From: Sarcocystis neurona
Lineage: Eukaryota > Apicomplexa > Conoidasida > Eucoccidiorida > Sarcocystidae
DNA length: 64,000 bases
Direction: 5' to 3'
Assembly (NCBI GenBank): GCA_000727475.1
Contig: KL647306.1
Coordinates: forward strand, 1,499,609-1,563,608
Shown: positions 13,001 through 28,000 of the stretch, piece after piece
How the letters are laid out: the number at the start of each line of letters is the position of its first letter
Numbering within the stretch: the first letter of the stretch is position 1
The notes under the pieces: generated by a model
What the model was told of the DNA's origin: nothing
Databases searched by the model: none
Seen by the model: only the letters and a program-made list of their open reading frames with translations
Position numbers and translations under genes: made by a program

Positions 13001-16000
13001 CGTGTGGACGTCTGCATGCGCATGCGCGTCTCTTTCTCTCTATATATAATATGCATATAATATATGTGTACATCTATTTCTTTCTACGCCCTTCCCCATA
13101 TCTCCCCCTCCCTTTCTTCCTGTCGCTTTCTCTTTGCGGGTATCTCCGTCGTCTCTGGCGAGACGCGGCGTTCGTTTGTCTCGAAGTTGGCAGCAGCAGG
13201 AACAGCAGCAGCACTTCTGGGCGGAAGTCGGCGAGACGCAGACAACCCAACACAGGCCTACCGAGGGTTCCCCACAGCCGGTGCTCCCCTTCTCGCGGAT
13301 CTGCGTACTCGTAGCACGCCTCGCCATCGTACTGGGCCAGTCCCCAGGCATCCTTGCAGAAGTGGGCCGGGACGAAGTCCAGGAAGACGCCGATGTTGCT
13401 GCGATGCAGCGTGTTCACCAAGTATTTGAAGTCGTCTGGCGACCCGAGCCGGCTGTACGGCGCGTACTGTCCCGTCACCTACGCGGCCACAGAAACAGCA
13501 GAAGTTCGACCCCCTCGCGCATGCACGTACATGTATTTATGTGGTGTGTACTACTGGCATGTGTGCCACACACATATGTGTTAATGGATGTGTGTATACA
13601 CCTGCACCGAAGTCCAGAGAAGCAGCAAGGAAGTCTACACCTGCCTCTGGATGTACACATACACCCACACGTATACACATACATATATGTATGTGTGTGG
13701 ATGATGTATATCTGCATGTATGTAAACACGCACACATACACATATATACACGTGTATAAATATACATGGATGTGGATGCATGCGTGGATATAAACACACC
13801 TACAACACGTACACATCCATATGGATGCATATGTGCACGCAAGTATAAACATAGATTCGTGTGCCAGACAGAGAAAGCGAGGAGGACCAGCGGAAGAAAT
13901 GTGTTGTTCGTACGGATGAGCTCGCGACAGACACATGCAGCAAGACAGGAGACAGCCCCGCCATCACGAATATATGGGCAGCGACGTGGCAGTGCCGCGT
14001 TTTGCATGTTCAGCAAAAGACGGAGACACACAAGGGGAAGACGAAGAGACACCGGCAGCCAGAGAGAGGGAGACACGGCGGGAGACGGAGACAGCACAAG
14101 ACGGAAGAGAAAGTGGGGCGACGCGAAACGAAGGGAAAAAGCAGAAGCCAAAGAGACACACGCACGGAGACACACTTCTGCGGAAACCCCGCGCGCAGGC
14201 AGGCGTGTGTGGGGAGAAAAACTTGGACGCGGGGAGAGACAGAGCGAACCGCAGCGCATGCACCAGGACGTCAAAAAGAAGACGCTCCTGTGCGCAGCAG
14301 CGGCGGACACCTGCTGCAGGATAGCGACCTGCAGCAACAGCAGCCGCGGAGGCCCTTCCCTTGCTGCTGGACAAAAGGAACCTTTTCTCCCTCTCTATAC
14401 TGAGAGAGTCAACGTCGTAGTGGCCCTCCTTTCCTTTCAAAGTGTATATACATATATATGTGTGTGTATCTGTACACGCATACACCCGCGTACGTACATA
14501 TCCACACATATGCACATATACACGAATTAACATATATATACGTATTTGCATGGTTATACACACACATACACAAATAGATATATAGACAGACGTACGTACA
14601 TACATACATGAACCCCCACACATATATATATAGGTACATTCATACGTACACACACACACACGTGGATCTCTCTTTCTCTCATGAATCCACACACATATAT
14701 ATATGTATGTAGGTATCTTGGTAAGTACATACATACGTGAATCTCCTTCTGTGTATATATATACATGCGCAAGTATATATACACGTATCTACAGGGACCC
14801 AGCGATGATGTAGGCACATACATACATTCATACATGTGCATATATATGTGTGTAGATCCATTTGTATGTGCGAACATATATATGGACACACATACACACC
14901 AATACATATATTTGCCTACATACATATATATGAGAAGGTAGATATAGATGTAGCGCAAGGAAAGTGGCGGGAGGAGGAGCAGCAGATATCATCGGCTGCG
15001 CTTCTCATACACACATATATATGTATATAGAGAGAGGGCACTGCAGCTGATCGGTCTGAAGAAATGTACGAGAGAAAGCAGAAGGGTGAAAAGGAGGGGA
15101 TGAAGAACAACAGCGACAGGAAGGGCAGCAGCAGAGGACCCCCAACATAAGAATTGCCCAGCAGGGGCAGCAAATTTCTCCACACGTGCGCTCCTCCACA
15201 TGGCGAGACACGGAGACGAGACGCCGAGGCGGAGGAGCGGAGACAGCAAGCCACGGGGGGAGACGGGGAAGCAACAGACAGCGGAGACACGCGTATTCCT
15301 CGGCAGAGACATAACAACACAGAAGAAGAAAGCGCTTACAAAGGGAAGTACATCTCTTCGCATTCACACACACACACACACACAAAAACGGAGACACACA
15401 CATATACGCCTGTATACGTATACAGCCATACATATACATAGGGAGCGACCTGTTGTACAGAAGTAGAAATGTGTGTACGTGCATGCAGGCACATATATCG
15501 ATGCATGCAGGTAGTACTACGCGTGTAGGTATACAGGAGGCATGCATATATGACACACACACACATATATATATATATATATGGACATATGTATATAGGG
15601 GATATATGTGGGCAGCAGGGACGGAGGGGAGACGAGACGCCGAAGAGGCCGGAGGAGACGGAGACGGCGCGGGGGACGCCAGCGGGGAAGAAGACGGAGT
15701 TCTTCGAAGGGAAGAATTACTTGGTAGCCCCAGGAGCCTTCGAATGGATGGTGGGCGAGGGGGAGGAACTCCACGTGAGTGAAATTCATGTTTTTCACGT
15801 GTTTCACCAGGCGGTCCGCCAGCTCTCGATATGCTGCGCAGCAGACGCGGGACACCAACGCTATACGAGCGACATTCGCCCCTTCTGCCTTCTCTCAATT
15901 TTTCCTCTCTTTTCCACGAAATACCCACATATACATATATACACATGCATGCAGATGTGCATGCAGATATGCATGCAGCCTCGCTTTCTGCTTCCTTTGC

Positions 16001-19000
16001 CTCTCTGTGAGTCTCCTTCTCCACGTACATATCTGTGCGTCCTACCAAATGGACACGTACCCCTTCCTCCTCTCTTCTTTTCCTCCTTGTCCCTCTGTGT
16101 ATATCCGTGCATGCATACATACATTCACACACATATACATACATATACATACATATACATACATACACACATGAATACATACATATATATATACATATAT
16201 CCTGTGTTCCCTTTGGTCTTCGTCTCTCCGCCTATGTCTCCCCTTCTCTCATCCATATACACTTCGCACTAATACATACACACATATATATATATATATA
16301 TATATGTGTATGTAGCAAAAAGTCTCCTTTGCAGAGAGACACACAGCTACGCAGATATACGTTCATGAATTCTTGGCGTGCTGCTGGGAGAGAGGAACGT
16401 TGAGACTCGGTCGCGGGCACGCACTGTCCCTCTCTTCTCTACAACTCTCTCCCCATATATGTACGTGTATGTGCAACATTTCTTACGGAGACATTAAAAA
16501 GCAGCCGGTCTCGAAGAGAGGCACGCTCCGGCCCGCGGGCTTCTACCCCCACCCACACACAGAGAAAGAGGTGCATGCGTATTTCTTCTGAGCAACTTCC
16601 CTCAACCCCTGGACGAGTCTCCTCCTATACATATATATGTACGTGTGTCGGAGAAGGCAGGCAAGTCTCAGCAGCAGCCACGCGTACATAAGTAGGTATT
16701 ATTGTCGCCGCGCATCCAGCTCGGAAGATGAACTTCGTAGATTGCCATGGGCTGCCGGTGCAACTCCTTCTGCCCCAACTTTTTTCGGCGGGCCATCCAC
16801 GCTCCATCTGTCCACGGGAATCGATCTTCTGCCTGCCTCGTCGACAGCGCAGTCACACCCGCAGCAGCAGCAAATGCAGCAGCAGCAGCAGCAAACGGAG
16901 CAGCAGCAGCAAAAGGAGCAGCAGCAGCCTTTCCCAGAGCACCTGTGTGTGTGTGTGTTTCTCTGTGTCTGCGTCTGTCTTCCTCGCTTATCCCGTCCCG
17001 AGGACTTTCCCCTATCAGCACTCATGCGCCACAAATTTGTTCTTCTACATACTCAAGCACATCAATGTACCTATCTTTCCCTCGGTATCGGTGGCATCTT
17101 CTACCAGTCCCTACATGTATGCGTCTCGACCAGCACACACATGCATGCACACAGACATGCACAGTCATCAACACATCTATATTTGCGTATCTACATACTC
17201 CCACATATACACATATATTTTTCCCTATACATACACATATATATATACCCATTTCTTCAAATACACATACATGTATATATATGTACTTCTCTACACGTAT
17301 GTATTTACATATATATCTACTTATATATCTCTTTTTCTCTGCACATATATATATGCATATGTATATATTTCTCTCTCTCTCTCTCTATATATATATATCT
17401 GTACACATATACGTACGTGTATATATCTATCTATTTCTCTACATAAATATATATATTTCTCTGCACATATATATATACTTGTCGACCCCGATGCGTCAGT
17501 GCTTTATGTAGACCTCTGTGTATCTGCATATATCGGAGTATTTGTATATATGTAGGAACGCATGTACGGGCTCCTCCATATCTGCAGATAATTACGTATA
17601 TACATATATCTCCATATATAAAGGAAGATACATCTCTCTATATATATACTTATGTGAATACAGCCATTTACATGTGTATATTTACATCTATATACATACA
17701 TCTATATACACATATCTATATACATACAGCTATATACATACAGCTATATACATATATCTATATACATACATATACATGTATGTAAAGATTTCGACGGTTG
17801 TACATCGATGAAAGAACAGAAAATGGTGTAGCATTCTCTTTGCTGCTGTCCCCTCCGTCTCTAATATACATCTACATAGAACTACACACACACACATATA
17901 TCCCCTCCTTTTGTATATATCTTCTCTTCGTGTCCCTGTGTGTGTGTGTCTCCCCGTCTCCCTCGTTCTGTCCCCATCTCCACCCCTTCCTGGCGGCCGT
18001 CTCTCCACTCAAACAGCAGTCTCCCCCTCTGTGTCTCCCCCTCTGTGTCTCCGTGTCTCCCCCTCTGTGTCTGCCCGTGTGTTCTTCACCTTTTTGAAGG
18101 CGTCGTCGCAGGCACTGATGATGGACGCAGTTTTGGGAGGGACTTCGAACTCTTGCGCGTAGGGGTCAATCTTGAGGAAAGTTCGCTGGCCGTCTCTCGC
18201 CGTGATTTGGTAGTTATACTTTTCGTGGGGCTGCAGCAGCGGAACAAATAACTCCCAAACGCCGAACTCGAGGCGCCGTCGCATCGGATGGACGCGGCCG
18301 TCCCAGCCGTTCCAGTCCCCCACGACCGCCACCCGCCGAGCCGCCGGAGCCCAAACAGCGAAGCGCACTCCCGGCACCCCCCGCACACTCACGCAGTGAC
18401 TCCCCAGCAGGTTATCCACGTGCCAGCACGACCCTGCGCGCACATGCATCGAAGGGACGTCGAGGAGAACAAAACAGACAAAAAAAGAGAAGCAATACAG
18501 GAAGGCAGCGAATACAAGGAAAGACAGAGAAATGACCGAACCAAAACACAGGGAGAAGAAGACAGAGACACGGAGACAGGGGGAGAGACACGGAGACAGG
18601 GGGAGGTCTACAGGAGGAGAGGCCACAAAGAAGCGGTGGAGCACCGAAGCAGTGCAAATGAACAGCAACTTATAGACGCAGCGTCACAGAGAAGGACATA
18701 TATGTAGTGCTGCTAGATGGCGCCATAACGAAGTTCGCCCGTTTCTCTCCCTCGGCCACGCGGGAGTCCATATACAAATCTTCGGACAAAGGCGTAGTAG
18801 TCGAGCTTGCGTGGAGAGTGTCACTTATACTGGAAACTGCTGCAGTCATCAGTTCTCGTGTATGTACACCTGGACCACAGATGGGAGAGTACACACATTT
18901 GCATGCGCCGTCTTAGCAGCAGGTGAATCTGCAGCCACCACCGCTTGGACTGCTGCGCAACTCCTCCCATGGAGGGGTGACGCAGCAGAGACACGGCAGC

Positions 19001-22000
19001 AGCAACAGCAGCACAGGGGAGGGTGGGGGAAACCAGGTGCAGCAGCAAAGCCGCGTCTGTCTGCTGAGGAGAGACGTGCAGGGGGCGATGCCGGGAAGTT
19101 AAGAGGAAAGGCGTTCGCCTTCCACATGCAAAAAGACAAGATTTTTAACATGCATGCATGCCCACGTATTCACCACAGAACGCAAGACAGCATGCACGCG
19201 CAGACATCTATTTCTAGTCCAAGTGTGCTTCGTGAAGTCTGCATGCATCACATATATATATATGGACCTTCTAGTATGTCTGCGTGCGTGCACATCCTTA
19301 CGCACATGGTTTTTGTCTGCATGCGCCACCTATATATACATGGACTTTCGCGTATGTCTGCATGCGTGCACATTTTTACGCACATGGTTTTTGTCTGCAT
19401 GCACCACCTATATATACGTGGACTTCCTTCTATGTCTGCATGCATGCTCAGCCTTAGGCACAAGGTTTAATTTTGTCTGCACGCATCACACATATATATA
19501 TGGGCCTTCTTGTATGTCTGCACGCATGCGCATCCTTAGGCACTCGGCTTACTTATGTCTGCATGCGTCACATACCCACTGACGGGGCTTATTCATGTCT
19601 GCATGCATGCACAAATACTCTATGCATGCATGCACATCTTTTTTATACGGGTCCACTTTTGTCTGCACGCCTGCACATACTGGGTCACACAAAGCTACGA
19701 GGAAAATGCACGCCGAGGAAGAAGCGCAAATAAATGTGGCACACGCAGCGAGGAGAGAAGAATATACACATGCAGCTGTCCCGACGCTCCCACAGACATG
19801 CATGCGCAGCATGGGGGAAGGAGAAAGTAGGAGGTCCACATCTACAGAGAACGGGAGCGAGAAACGAGGGAAGCGAAAAAGTTCTGCTGCTGCATCTCCG
19901 AGCGGTCACGCCGGTCGCTGATGAACGAGGAGTGTCCCCCTGCGCGCCTACGGGTCCGCGCACAGCGTCATAGACGACCAAAACAGGACGCATGCATATT
20001 TTTCTGGCTCTTCTTACAATTGCAGCAGCAGAGGAAAGAGCAGGAGCAGGAACAGCAGCTGAGGCAAGAGAAGCAGGCGTACGAGAGAAAAAGCGGCAGC
20101 AGCCGCACGAGAGGCAGAGGCAGCACAAGCGTAGAAGAAGCGACGCACCAGCAGCAGGTGCAGCAGGCGGAGGTGCAGCAGGCGGAGGTGCAGCAGGCGG
20201 AGGTGCAGCAGGCGGAGGTGCAGCAGGCGGAGGTGCAGCAGGCGGAAGTGCAGCAGGCGGAGGTGCAGCAGGCGGAGGTGCAGCAGGCGGAGGTGCAGNN
20301 NNNNNNNNNNNNNNNNNNNNNNNNNNNNNNNNNNNNNNNNNNNNNNNNNNNNNNNNNNNNNNNNNNNNNNNNNNNNNNNNNNNNNNNNNNNNNNNNNNNN
20401 NNNNNNNNNNNNNNNNNNNNNNNNNNNNNNNNNNNNNNNNNNNNNNNNNNNNNNNNNNNNNNNNNNNNNNNNNNNNNNNNNNNNNNNNNNNNNNNNNNNN
20501 NNNNNNNNNNNNNNNNNNNNNNNNNNNNNNNNNNNNNNNNNNNNNNNNNNNNNNNNNNNNNNNNNNNNNNNNNNNNNNNNNNNNNNNNNNNNNNNNNNNN
20601 NNNNNNNNNNNNNNNNNNNNNNNNNNNNNNNNNNNNNNNNNNNNNNNNNNNNNNNNNNNNNNNNNNNNNNNNNNNNNNNNNNNNNNNNNNNNNNNNNNGA
20701 GGTGCAGCAGCGAGGTGCAGCAGGCGGAGGTGCAGCAGGCGGAGGTGCAGCAGGCGGAGGTGCAGCAGGCGGAGGTGCAGCAGGCGGAGGTGCAGCAGGC
20801 GGAGGTGCAGCAGGCGGAGGAGCAGCAGGCGGAGGAGCAGCAGGAGCGCCGGAGAAGCAGCAGCACCAGAAGAAACGGCGTAGCGGCAAAGAGAGAACCA
20901 GCGACAGCAGCAGATGGGGCAGGAAGAGCCAGACTAGCCGCACGAAAGGGACAGCAACAGCAGAAGCAGGACGAGCCGGAGCAGCAGCAAGAAAGCAGCA
21001 GCAGCAGAAGCAGCAGGACGAGCGAGAGCAGCCGCAAGAGAGAAGCAGCAACAGGGGGTGAAGAAGAACCACAGCAGCAGCAAGGAAGAGGCACTAACTA
21101 ATAGGAAGAGCGGCGGATAAAGCAGAGGGAAGCGCCCACCAGATTGAAAGAGTTCAAGGTCGAAAGTTGGCAGCAGCATGCCAAAACTGTACGTGTCGTA
21201 GGTCTCCCTTTCCTCCCCAGACGGATCTCCGTCGTATATGCAAAGCAGCTGATAATTAAATTTTACGGCGGCGTCCCCGCTCGACACCGCTGCCCCGTAC
21301 TCTTCATCTGTCTCACTCTTCTTCTCTTGCTGCTGCTGCTGCTGTTGCTGCGAAGAGGAGGTGAAGGACGCGGGGTCCTGGCTGGCGAGGTGGTGTACAA
21401 CAAACGCCTGCGCGCAGGAGATAAAACGACGAAACGGCACTGCGCGCAGGTGTTTTCTCCCCCCGTGCTGCCGCGACAAACGCTCTCCTTTCAGGCAGCA
21501 GGAAACTCGTCTCCATTCTCTGCCTGAGGCAGCCCCGTCCCCGCCGCTAAACCACCGAGAGTCGCACAACCTCTACACATATACATATATATATATGTAT
21601 ATGTATGCATGTGCGTGTATGTGTATATTACTATCTATCTATACACACACACACACATATTCATATATATATATATGTATATGTATGGCTTCTATCCCTA
21701 TTGACGTGTACATACATTTACATTTCTCTTTGAATATACATATATTAGGTGCATATAGAGACCTACATATGTACGTATATCTCTCCTACATATACCTATA
21801 CGAAGACGTGAACCTACGTACAAGTATTTTTTTCTCCACATCCACACATGCATGCAAATACTTGTATACGTATACATCCATAGATGCAATCACACACATA
21901 CACACACTCATGTATATACATTCTTGTGAATAGATATACGCCCATATACAAACGTATATGCACATATATGTACACAGCGGTGTACGTACACCGGAATGAC

Positions 22001-25000
22001 CCCACACATATAGCAGGGAAGTTATGCATGCACAGGGAGGTGCACATCCACGCATATTATAAATGCGCTTGCCACGCACTTTCCTTGGTGAACAAGACCC
22101 TCTTCTTCACCATCTCTTCCACACATATATACTGCAAATTCATCCACATATATCTACGCGAGTTTCATTTATGAAGTTTATGAATATAGGCAGATGCGTA
22201 TACACACCCACACAAACGCACTTATCCCCCTATCCAGACATACATATGTAGAGACGTACGGGGAGACTCCGTCCTTGCTGCTGCGTCAATCACTCCACAG
22301 ACGGGACGACCTCCTAACGAAATTCTGCAGCTATACGGACGAAGAGTCTTCGACCATCCTTCACTTCTCTATAGAGGACAGTGTCATACGTATGTGTATG
22401 TGCATGCTTTACACATATGTGTCTGTGTGTGTGTACGTATGGATATGATATATACACATATATACGGTCGCGGAAGAGGGAAAATTCATGTGTATAGATG
22501 CGTGTATATATGCGTCTCTATTTATATGAATACACGTTTTCTCCTGGGCAGAACTATGGGTGTTACATACACCCACCACACCCCTACACATACATATGTA
22601 TATGGTGTCGACTTCAATATATACGTACATCTACTATCTATATAGAGTACCACACACGTAGATGTATATAGATAGTGTTGCACAGACATAATATATACGT
22701 ATATATCGATACATGCATCTATATGTAGGCTGAAACAAACAAGCACACATCTACATATGTAGGGAGTTCTACACACAGAGATACGTATATATATGTGTGC
22801 TTTCAGATTTAAATATGTGTGCAGCTGTAGACATACACATATAGAGAGATATACATATACGTAGTATAGACAGGAAGTTCCCCATATTTACAAATATGGA
22901 GACGTTTCTTCATTTATCAAAGCCCTGCGTACTAAGACATACATACATACAGCTCTAGACACACACACATACATATATGATATATATATAGTGTAGGAGA
23001 ATACATATGCATAGATTACACCCAGACGTATGTAGCAGATAGAGAGTTTTCGGTATTTACAGATGCGGTGGCGCTTCTTCATGTGCAGAAGGCCAGCAGT
23101 GCAAGTTTTGTGCCTACGAAACGACTTCTGCACATGCGAGTAGACGGCTCTACATGGGGAAGAGACCTCTTGCAAAGTCGAGGAAGAGAAGGAAGCGAGA
23201 GAAGAAGACAGCGAAGAAGAAGAGGAGGAACAATTCGTCACTGCTCGAGAAAAGTACCTTCTCAAAAAGAAACTCCGCACGTTTCTCCATGAGGACCGGC
23301 GCAGCAACGCCAGGGAGGAGGACGCACTCCGACCGCCCGGGGGTCGGCTGCAGGCGGATGCGCGCTGCGTTCCGGACCCACGCCCTAGGAGCAGAGGCAG
23401 CAGCAGCAGCAGCACAGGGGAGACACGAGCAGCAGCAGCGGGAGTAGAGGCCGGCTGTGACAGCAGCAGCAGCAGAAGGCACACGTGAACAGCAGCAGCA
23501 GGCGAGGGGGGGGGGGGAGATATACGAGCAGAAGCAGGAGCAGAGGGCAGCTGTAACAGCAGCAGCAGGGTCGATGTGGCACCAGCACAGCGTAAGCAGC
23601 GGCAGCATATCAAGAAGCGGCTGCAGCAGCCCATTTCAGCCATTACAGCAGCACCGCATGCAGCGGCAGCACAGCGCAGCAAGCAGCCGCACCCGCACAT
23701 ACAGCAGCAGCTCCGACAGAAGCAGCAGTCCACCTAGACGCAGGGGATTGACACAGCAGCAGCAGCCGCCCCCCACAAAGGACAGCAGCAGCCGCAGACG
23801 GAGCGGCGGCTGCGGCTGACACGCACCACCAGCACGCCGTGTACGCGCAGAGCCGTGACGGGGCAGCAGCTGCGCGGGCGGCAGGGGAGCCCACACGCAG
23901 CCGCAACAAGAAACAGGGGGCAGTCTTCGCAGCTGTAGCAGCAGTCGCGAAATAGTAGCGGCGACAGGAGCAGTAGTGGCAGCAGCAGGAGCAGCAGCAG
24001 CAGTAGTTGTGCACCACCAGCGGCAGCAGCAGTAGAAGCAGCAGTAGCACCAGCAGCAGCAGTAGACGCTGCAGTAGCAGCACCAGCAGGAGCACCAGTA
24101 GCAGCACCAGCAGCAGCAGTAGTAGGAGCAGCAGCACCAACAGCAGCGGCAGCAGCAGTCGTGGCAGTGCTAGCAGCAATAGTATGAGCAGCAGCAGCGG
24201 CAGAAGCAGCAGTGGCACCACTAGCAGCAGCAGCAGAACCCGTGAAGGCAAAGAAGCTGCAGCGCTGAAGTTGCTGAGAGGCGCGCGAGGTGCCTGCTGC
24301 ACGGCAGGGTCGTCGCGAAGGACGGCTTGGTGGACTTCCGTCGCTGCTGCTGCTGCTGCAGGTGCGCTTGAAAGCAAAAGGAGAGCTGCCCTTCAGCATG
24401 CTAGACTACGTATACGCTCTCTATTTGTGTCTCCCCTTCCCGTTGCTGATACTCTTCTGTCTCTTCCCTTTGGCCTCTCCTTCTTGCTGTGCCCCTTTTC
24501 TGTCTACGTGTGCCTCTGCTGCGCCTCCTTGAACTCTCCAGTCTCGTCTCTCCTGCTGCTGTCTCCGGCCTCCTGCGCAGCCGACGCGGAAGGGGGGGCT
24601 CTTCAGAAGAAGCCACAGCGTTGCTCTCCGCAGACAGGAAGGCCGCATTAATTCGTGACCCCCCCACCTGCACCCCACCGGCTGTCAAGTCTCGCAGGCA
24701 TGCACTCTCTCTTGTCATTTCCTGCGCTTCTACACGTGTACAAACGGACCGCACCTAAACATGCGTATACGTATATATATGTGTGTGACGCATGCACTAC
24801 ATACATATATATGTTACCCAAGCGCGTACCCATATATATACATATGGAGCGTGCACAACATATGTATATCTATATACACAATGGTGCCTTCCGCTTCTAC
24901 ACGTATACAATGGACCGCATCTTAACACGCGAATATCTACATATGATGCATGCACTCCAGATGTATATAGGACGCATGCGTTGGATATATGTGTATATAG

Positions 25001-28000
25001 AGAATGGTGCATGCAGTCGTAGTACGCATGGATACACATACATATGCGCCTCCGCAGAGGGCACCTGGCCGCACGTGGATTTATATATTTACGTGTGAGG
25101 CTCTCCATGAGTATACAAAAGCACACACATATATATGTAGACAGCTGCAGGCACAGATACGCCTATACCTCCGGTCTGCAAGAAGATGTCTTCGAAGTGA
25201 GTTCAGCTCTCGTGTCTCAAAAGTGCGTTTGCTCCTGCATACACATATCTATATACAGACGTATATATTTATATACCTGCAAGATGTACCTACATACATA
25301 CACATCTACATATATATATATATATATGTAGATATATGTGCTGCTCGGGTCGTCAGGTCATGTCACTACGAATATCTACGGAGATACATTGTAGACTTCA
25401 TCGTCTTCACTACATATATATATATGTACATGCACTGGCGTTATCTATAGCTCTTCGTGTGTGGCTACAGTCGTATGTACGGGCAAAGCGACACTCTCCG
25501 CTCCACGGAGAGGCGGCATATTAGTGCGTTTTAACAGAGAAAGAGACCCTTCCTGCTGAGAAGAAATCCACTCGCTGCGTTAGAGGGACAGCTGCTGCAG
25601 CCCACCCGGCCCACCGCCAGCGTAGCGGCCCACTCCGACGTCGGCGGATGTATACACATATATATGCATGCATGCATGTTGAAGAGGAAGGGCTACACAT
25701 ACGCCAGTGCATGCACACACACACACATAGAGAGACAGAGACGGAGACACGTAATGAAGACGAGGGGATTTCTCATGTATCTATCATATATTTATTCATG
25801 CATGTATATACGTGGATAGATAGATAACGCGAGTGTATGTATTCACGACATACATATACATACGTATATCTTGTGAAGAAGAAGAGCTATAGATAACGCC
25901 AGTGCATGTACATATATATATATATATATGTAGTGAAGACGATGAAGTCTACAATGTATCTCCTATATATATGTATACAGTATAAATACAGCCAAGGTGT
26001 GCGCACGCTATATAATATATTTGTGTGTACAGGTTTTGATGTGTCTACTGGAAGAAAAAAAAGCGAAGATCCCAGGATGAGAACAGACGGCGATATTGCA
26101 AGAATGGACGTCTCTTGTCTTGTCTTCCTCCGGCCTTCCTTCTGACGTCTCTCGCATGCGCATGCATCACTACTTCTCCATCTTGCATGGCAAAGTAAAA
26201 ATTTACTTCGAGTCCGGCGCAAGAGAGTGCAGACCCCACGAATAGTCAGACTGTCTCTCCCCCCAAGCTGCCTGCCTGGGGCAATCTACAACAGCAGCGT
26301 CAGCGTATCTACATATATATATATATATTGAAGAGGAACGGCTGTATAGGTAGCGCGAGTGTATGTGTACATATCCACATATATATGCAACTGATGTTGC
26401 TCCCTGTCCGCGGTCCTGCCGCGCCCTCCTCTTCTCCGTTTCTCTTCTCCGTTGGCCGCATTCCTTTCGCTGCTTCTGTCTCTGTCTCTCGAGAGGGTCG
26501 ACGCTTCTGTTGTTCTGCTGTTGCGCGACTTCAGCAGCCCACCAGCTATCCCCCTGCTGCTGCTGTCGCTGCCCAGCTACGGCTGCTGCTGGTACTCCTG
26601 GGCAGGGGAGGAAGGCGTCAATGCTTCTACCCATACGATACTCCTCCTCCTCCTCAGTTTCACACACAAGCGTCTTCCTATATCCCCGCCCTATAGACAT
26701 ATTGACCTTTGTATATATAGCTGTGTGTCTCTATATATCCCTCTGTACGTACACATGTGTGTGTGTGCGCCTCTTTTTCTCTCTGTCTCTGTGTTCTATA
26801 TAAATAGCTGTGTGTCATGCAGTGGCTGCCACGGCTGCTGAGGCTCTGTGTGTGCCCTGCCTTCGGATTTTTCCGCTGCTGCTGCTGCTGCAGGCTTCTC
26901 TGCCCCTCGATATTCTTTTTCTCCACTGCTGCAGAGCTCCATAAGAAGCGTCAGTACATCACGAGGTGGTGGCACCACTTCTGTTGCTGCTAATGAAAAA
27001 GAAGAAGAAGGCACTTTTCTTCTGACAGCGCTGTAAGAAGCAGTCATCCGCTGCCTCTCCCTGCGAACCTCCTGTAGTGTGTTACTACTACTTCTTGCTT
27101 TTGTTCTTCGTCGAGGGTTGCCTCCGTGGTTGCTCTGTGTCTTTGTTTCAACTTCTTCTCACTTACCGCACGACAATAATTTTCTTGTTTTCATAAGGTG
27201 GCTCCTGAATAGCAACCTCATGCGGCCCGAGCACGCCAAACGGGTCGCTGTGACGCGCCTGGTGCAGCAGCTCAACATCATAGTCCGATAGCGCAGCTGG
27301 TCGAGGAACGGCCGGGAGGGCCTCGAGAACGTAGCGGGGAGAGACTGGCTGCTGCTCTGCTTCTTCTACGGAACCTGCTCTGCACCCATCAGCATCCTCC
27401 CAGGCTTCCTGCTGTTGCTGCTGCTCCCTTGTACCCTCCTGTCCATCCAGCTGCTCCTGCGTGAGAGCGTCCGTCTGCTGTGTCGCGGCGCCTGCGCCGC
27501 CCGCCGGGTCTCCTTCCTTCACCTGCATGCTCCCAGCGTCCACTGCTGCTGCTGGTGCTGTTCTTCTTTCTTCTCCTGTTCGTCGAGGTGCTGGCCCTGT
27601 TCCCTTTGCTGCTTCTGCGCCTCTGTCCCACCCAGCCGCCACGCGCTCAGCTGCTGCAGCCGGTTGGACACGCCTCGGCTGGCTGCCTACACTGTGTCCT
27701 CCCTCAGCGCGTCTCTCTCCGTTCCCTCGTGCAGCAGAAAGAATGACTTCTGCGCCTCTCTCTTGCTTTTTGCCGTTGGGGGACGCTGCGACGGGTGCAT
27801 CCGCTGGCGGTGTGGGCGAAACCTGACGCGGAGCAGCTGCTCTGCGATAGCTGCAGCTCGGGAGGAGATCTTCCTTCACAGAAGAAACTCTGCTGTGCTG
27901 CAAAAAATGCCGGCTACTGGGGTCGACGAATTGCCTCCATGTGCACGACGTGGCCGCGTCACTCCCAGTGCCGAGTCCCTCCTCCTCCTCCTCTGCAGTC

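Larger units (their letters stand above)
9937..13261. other. Intron 7 of the branching enzyme gene, distal part
   Basis: A short non-repetitive stretch (about 9940-10400) is followed by about 2.8 kb of TATA/CATA/CACA microsatellites with repeated blocks. A CAG cluster (13190-13213) sits about 50 bases inside the exon 7 donor. No exon-like motif is visible on the minus strand. Confidence 0.6.
18434..21139. other. Intron 3 of the branching enzyme gene
   Basis: It contains the 80-bp tandem array, the 15-bp minisatellite and the second assembly gap listed separately. The non-repetitive parts (18700-18900 and 19700-20020) show no GlgB motif; exons 3 and 4 join directly in sequence and phase, so no exon is missing here. 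Confidence 0.7.
21348..27166. other. Branching enzyme introns between exon 1 and exon 3
   Basis: This span must hold the exon(s) for the middle of the N1 domain. It contains CATATA microsatellites (21,570-23,060), plus-strand CAG arrays (23,390-24,240), a degenerate 166-bp duplication (24,727 and 24,893) and an inverted repeat (25,380/25,881). Only the two candidate exons listed look coding. Confidence 0.6.

Noticed and set aside
19195..19690. CRISPR-like array
   Set aside because: The units are contiguous diverging tandem repeats without distinct spacers, in a eukaryotic intron.
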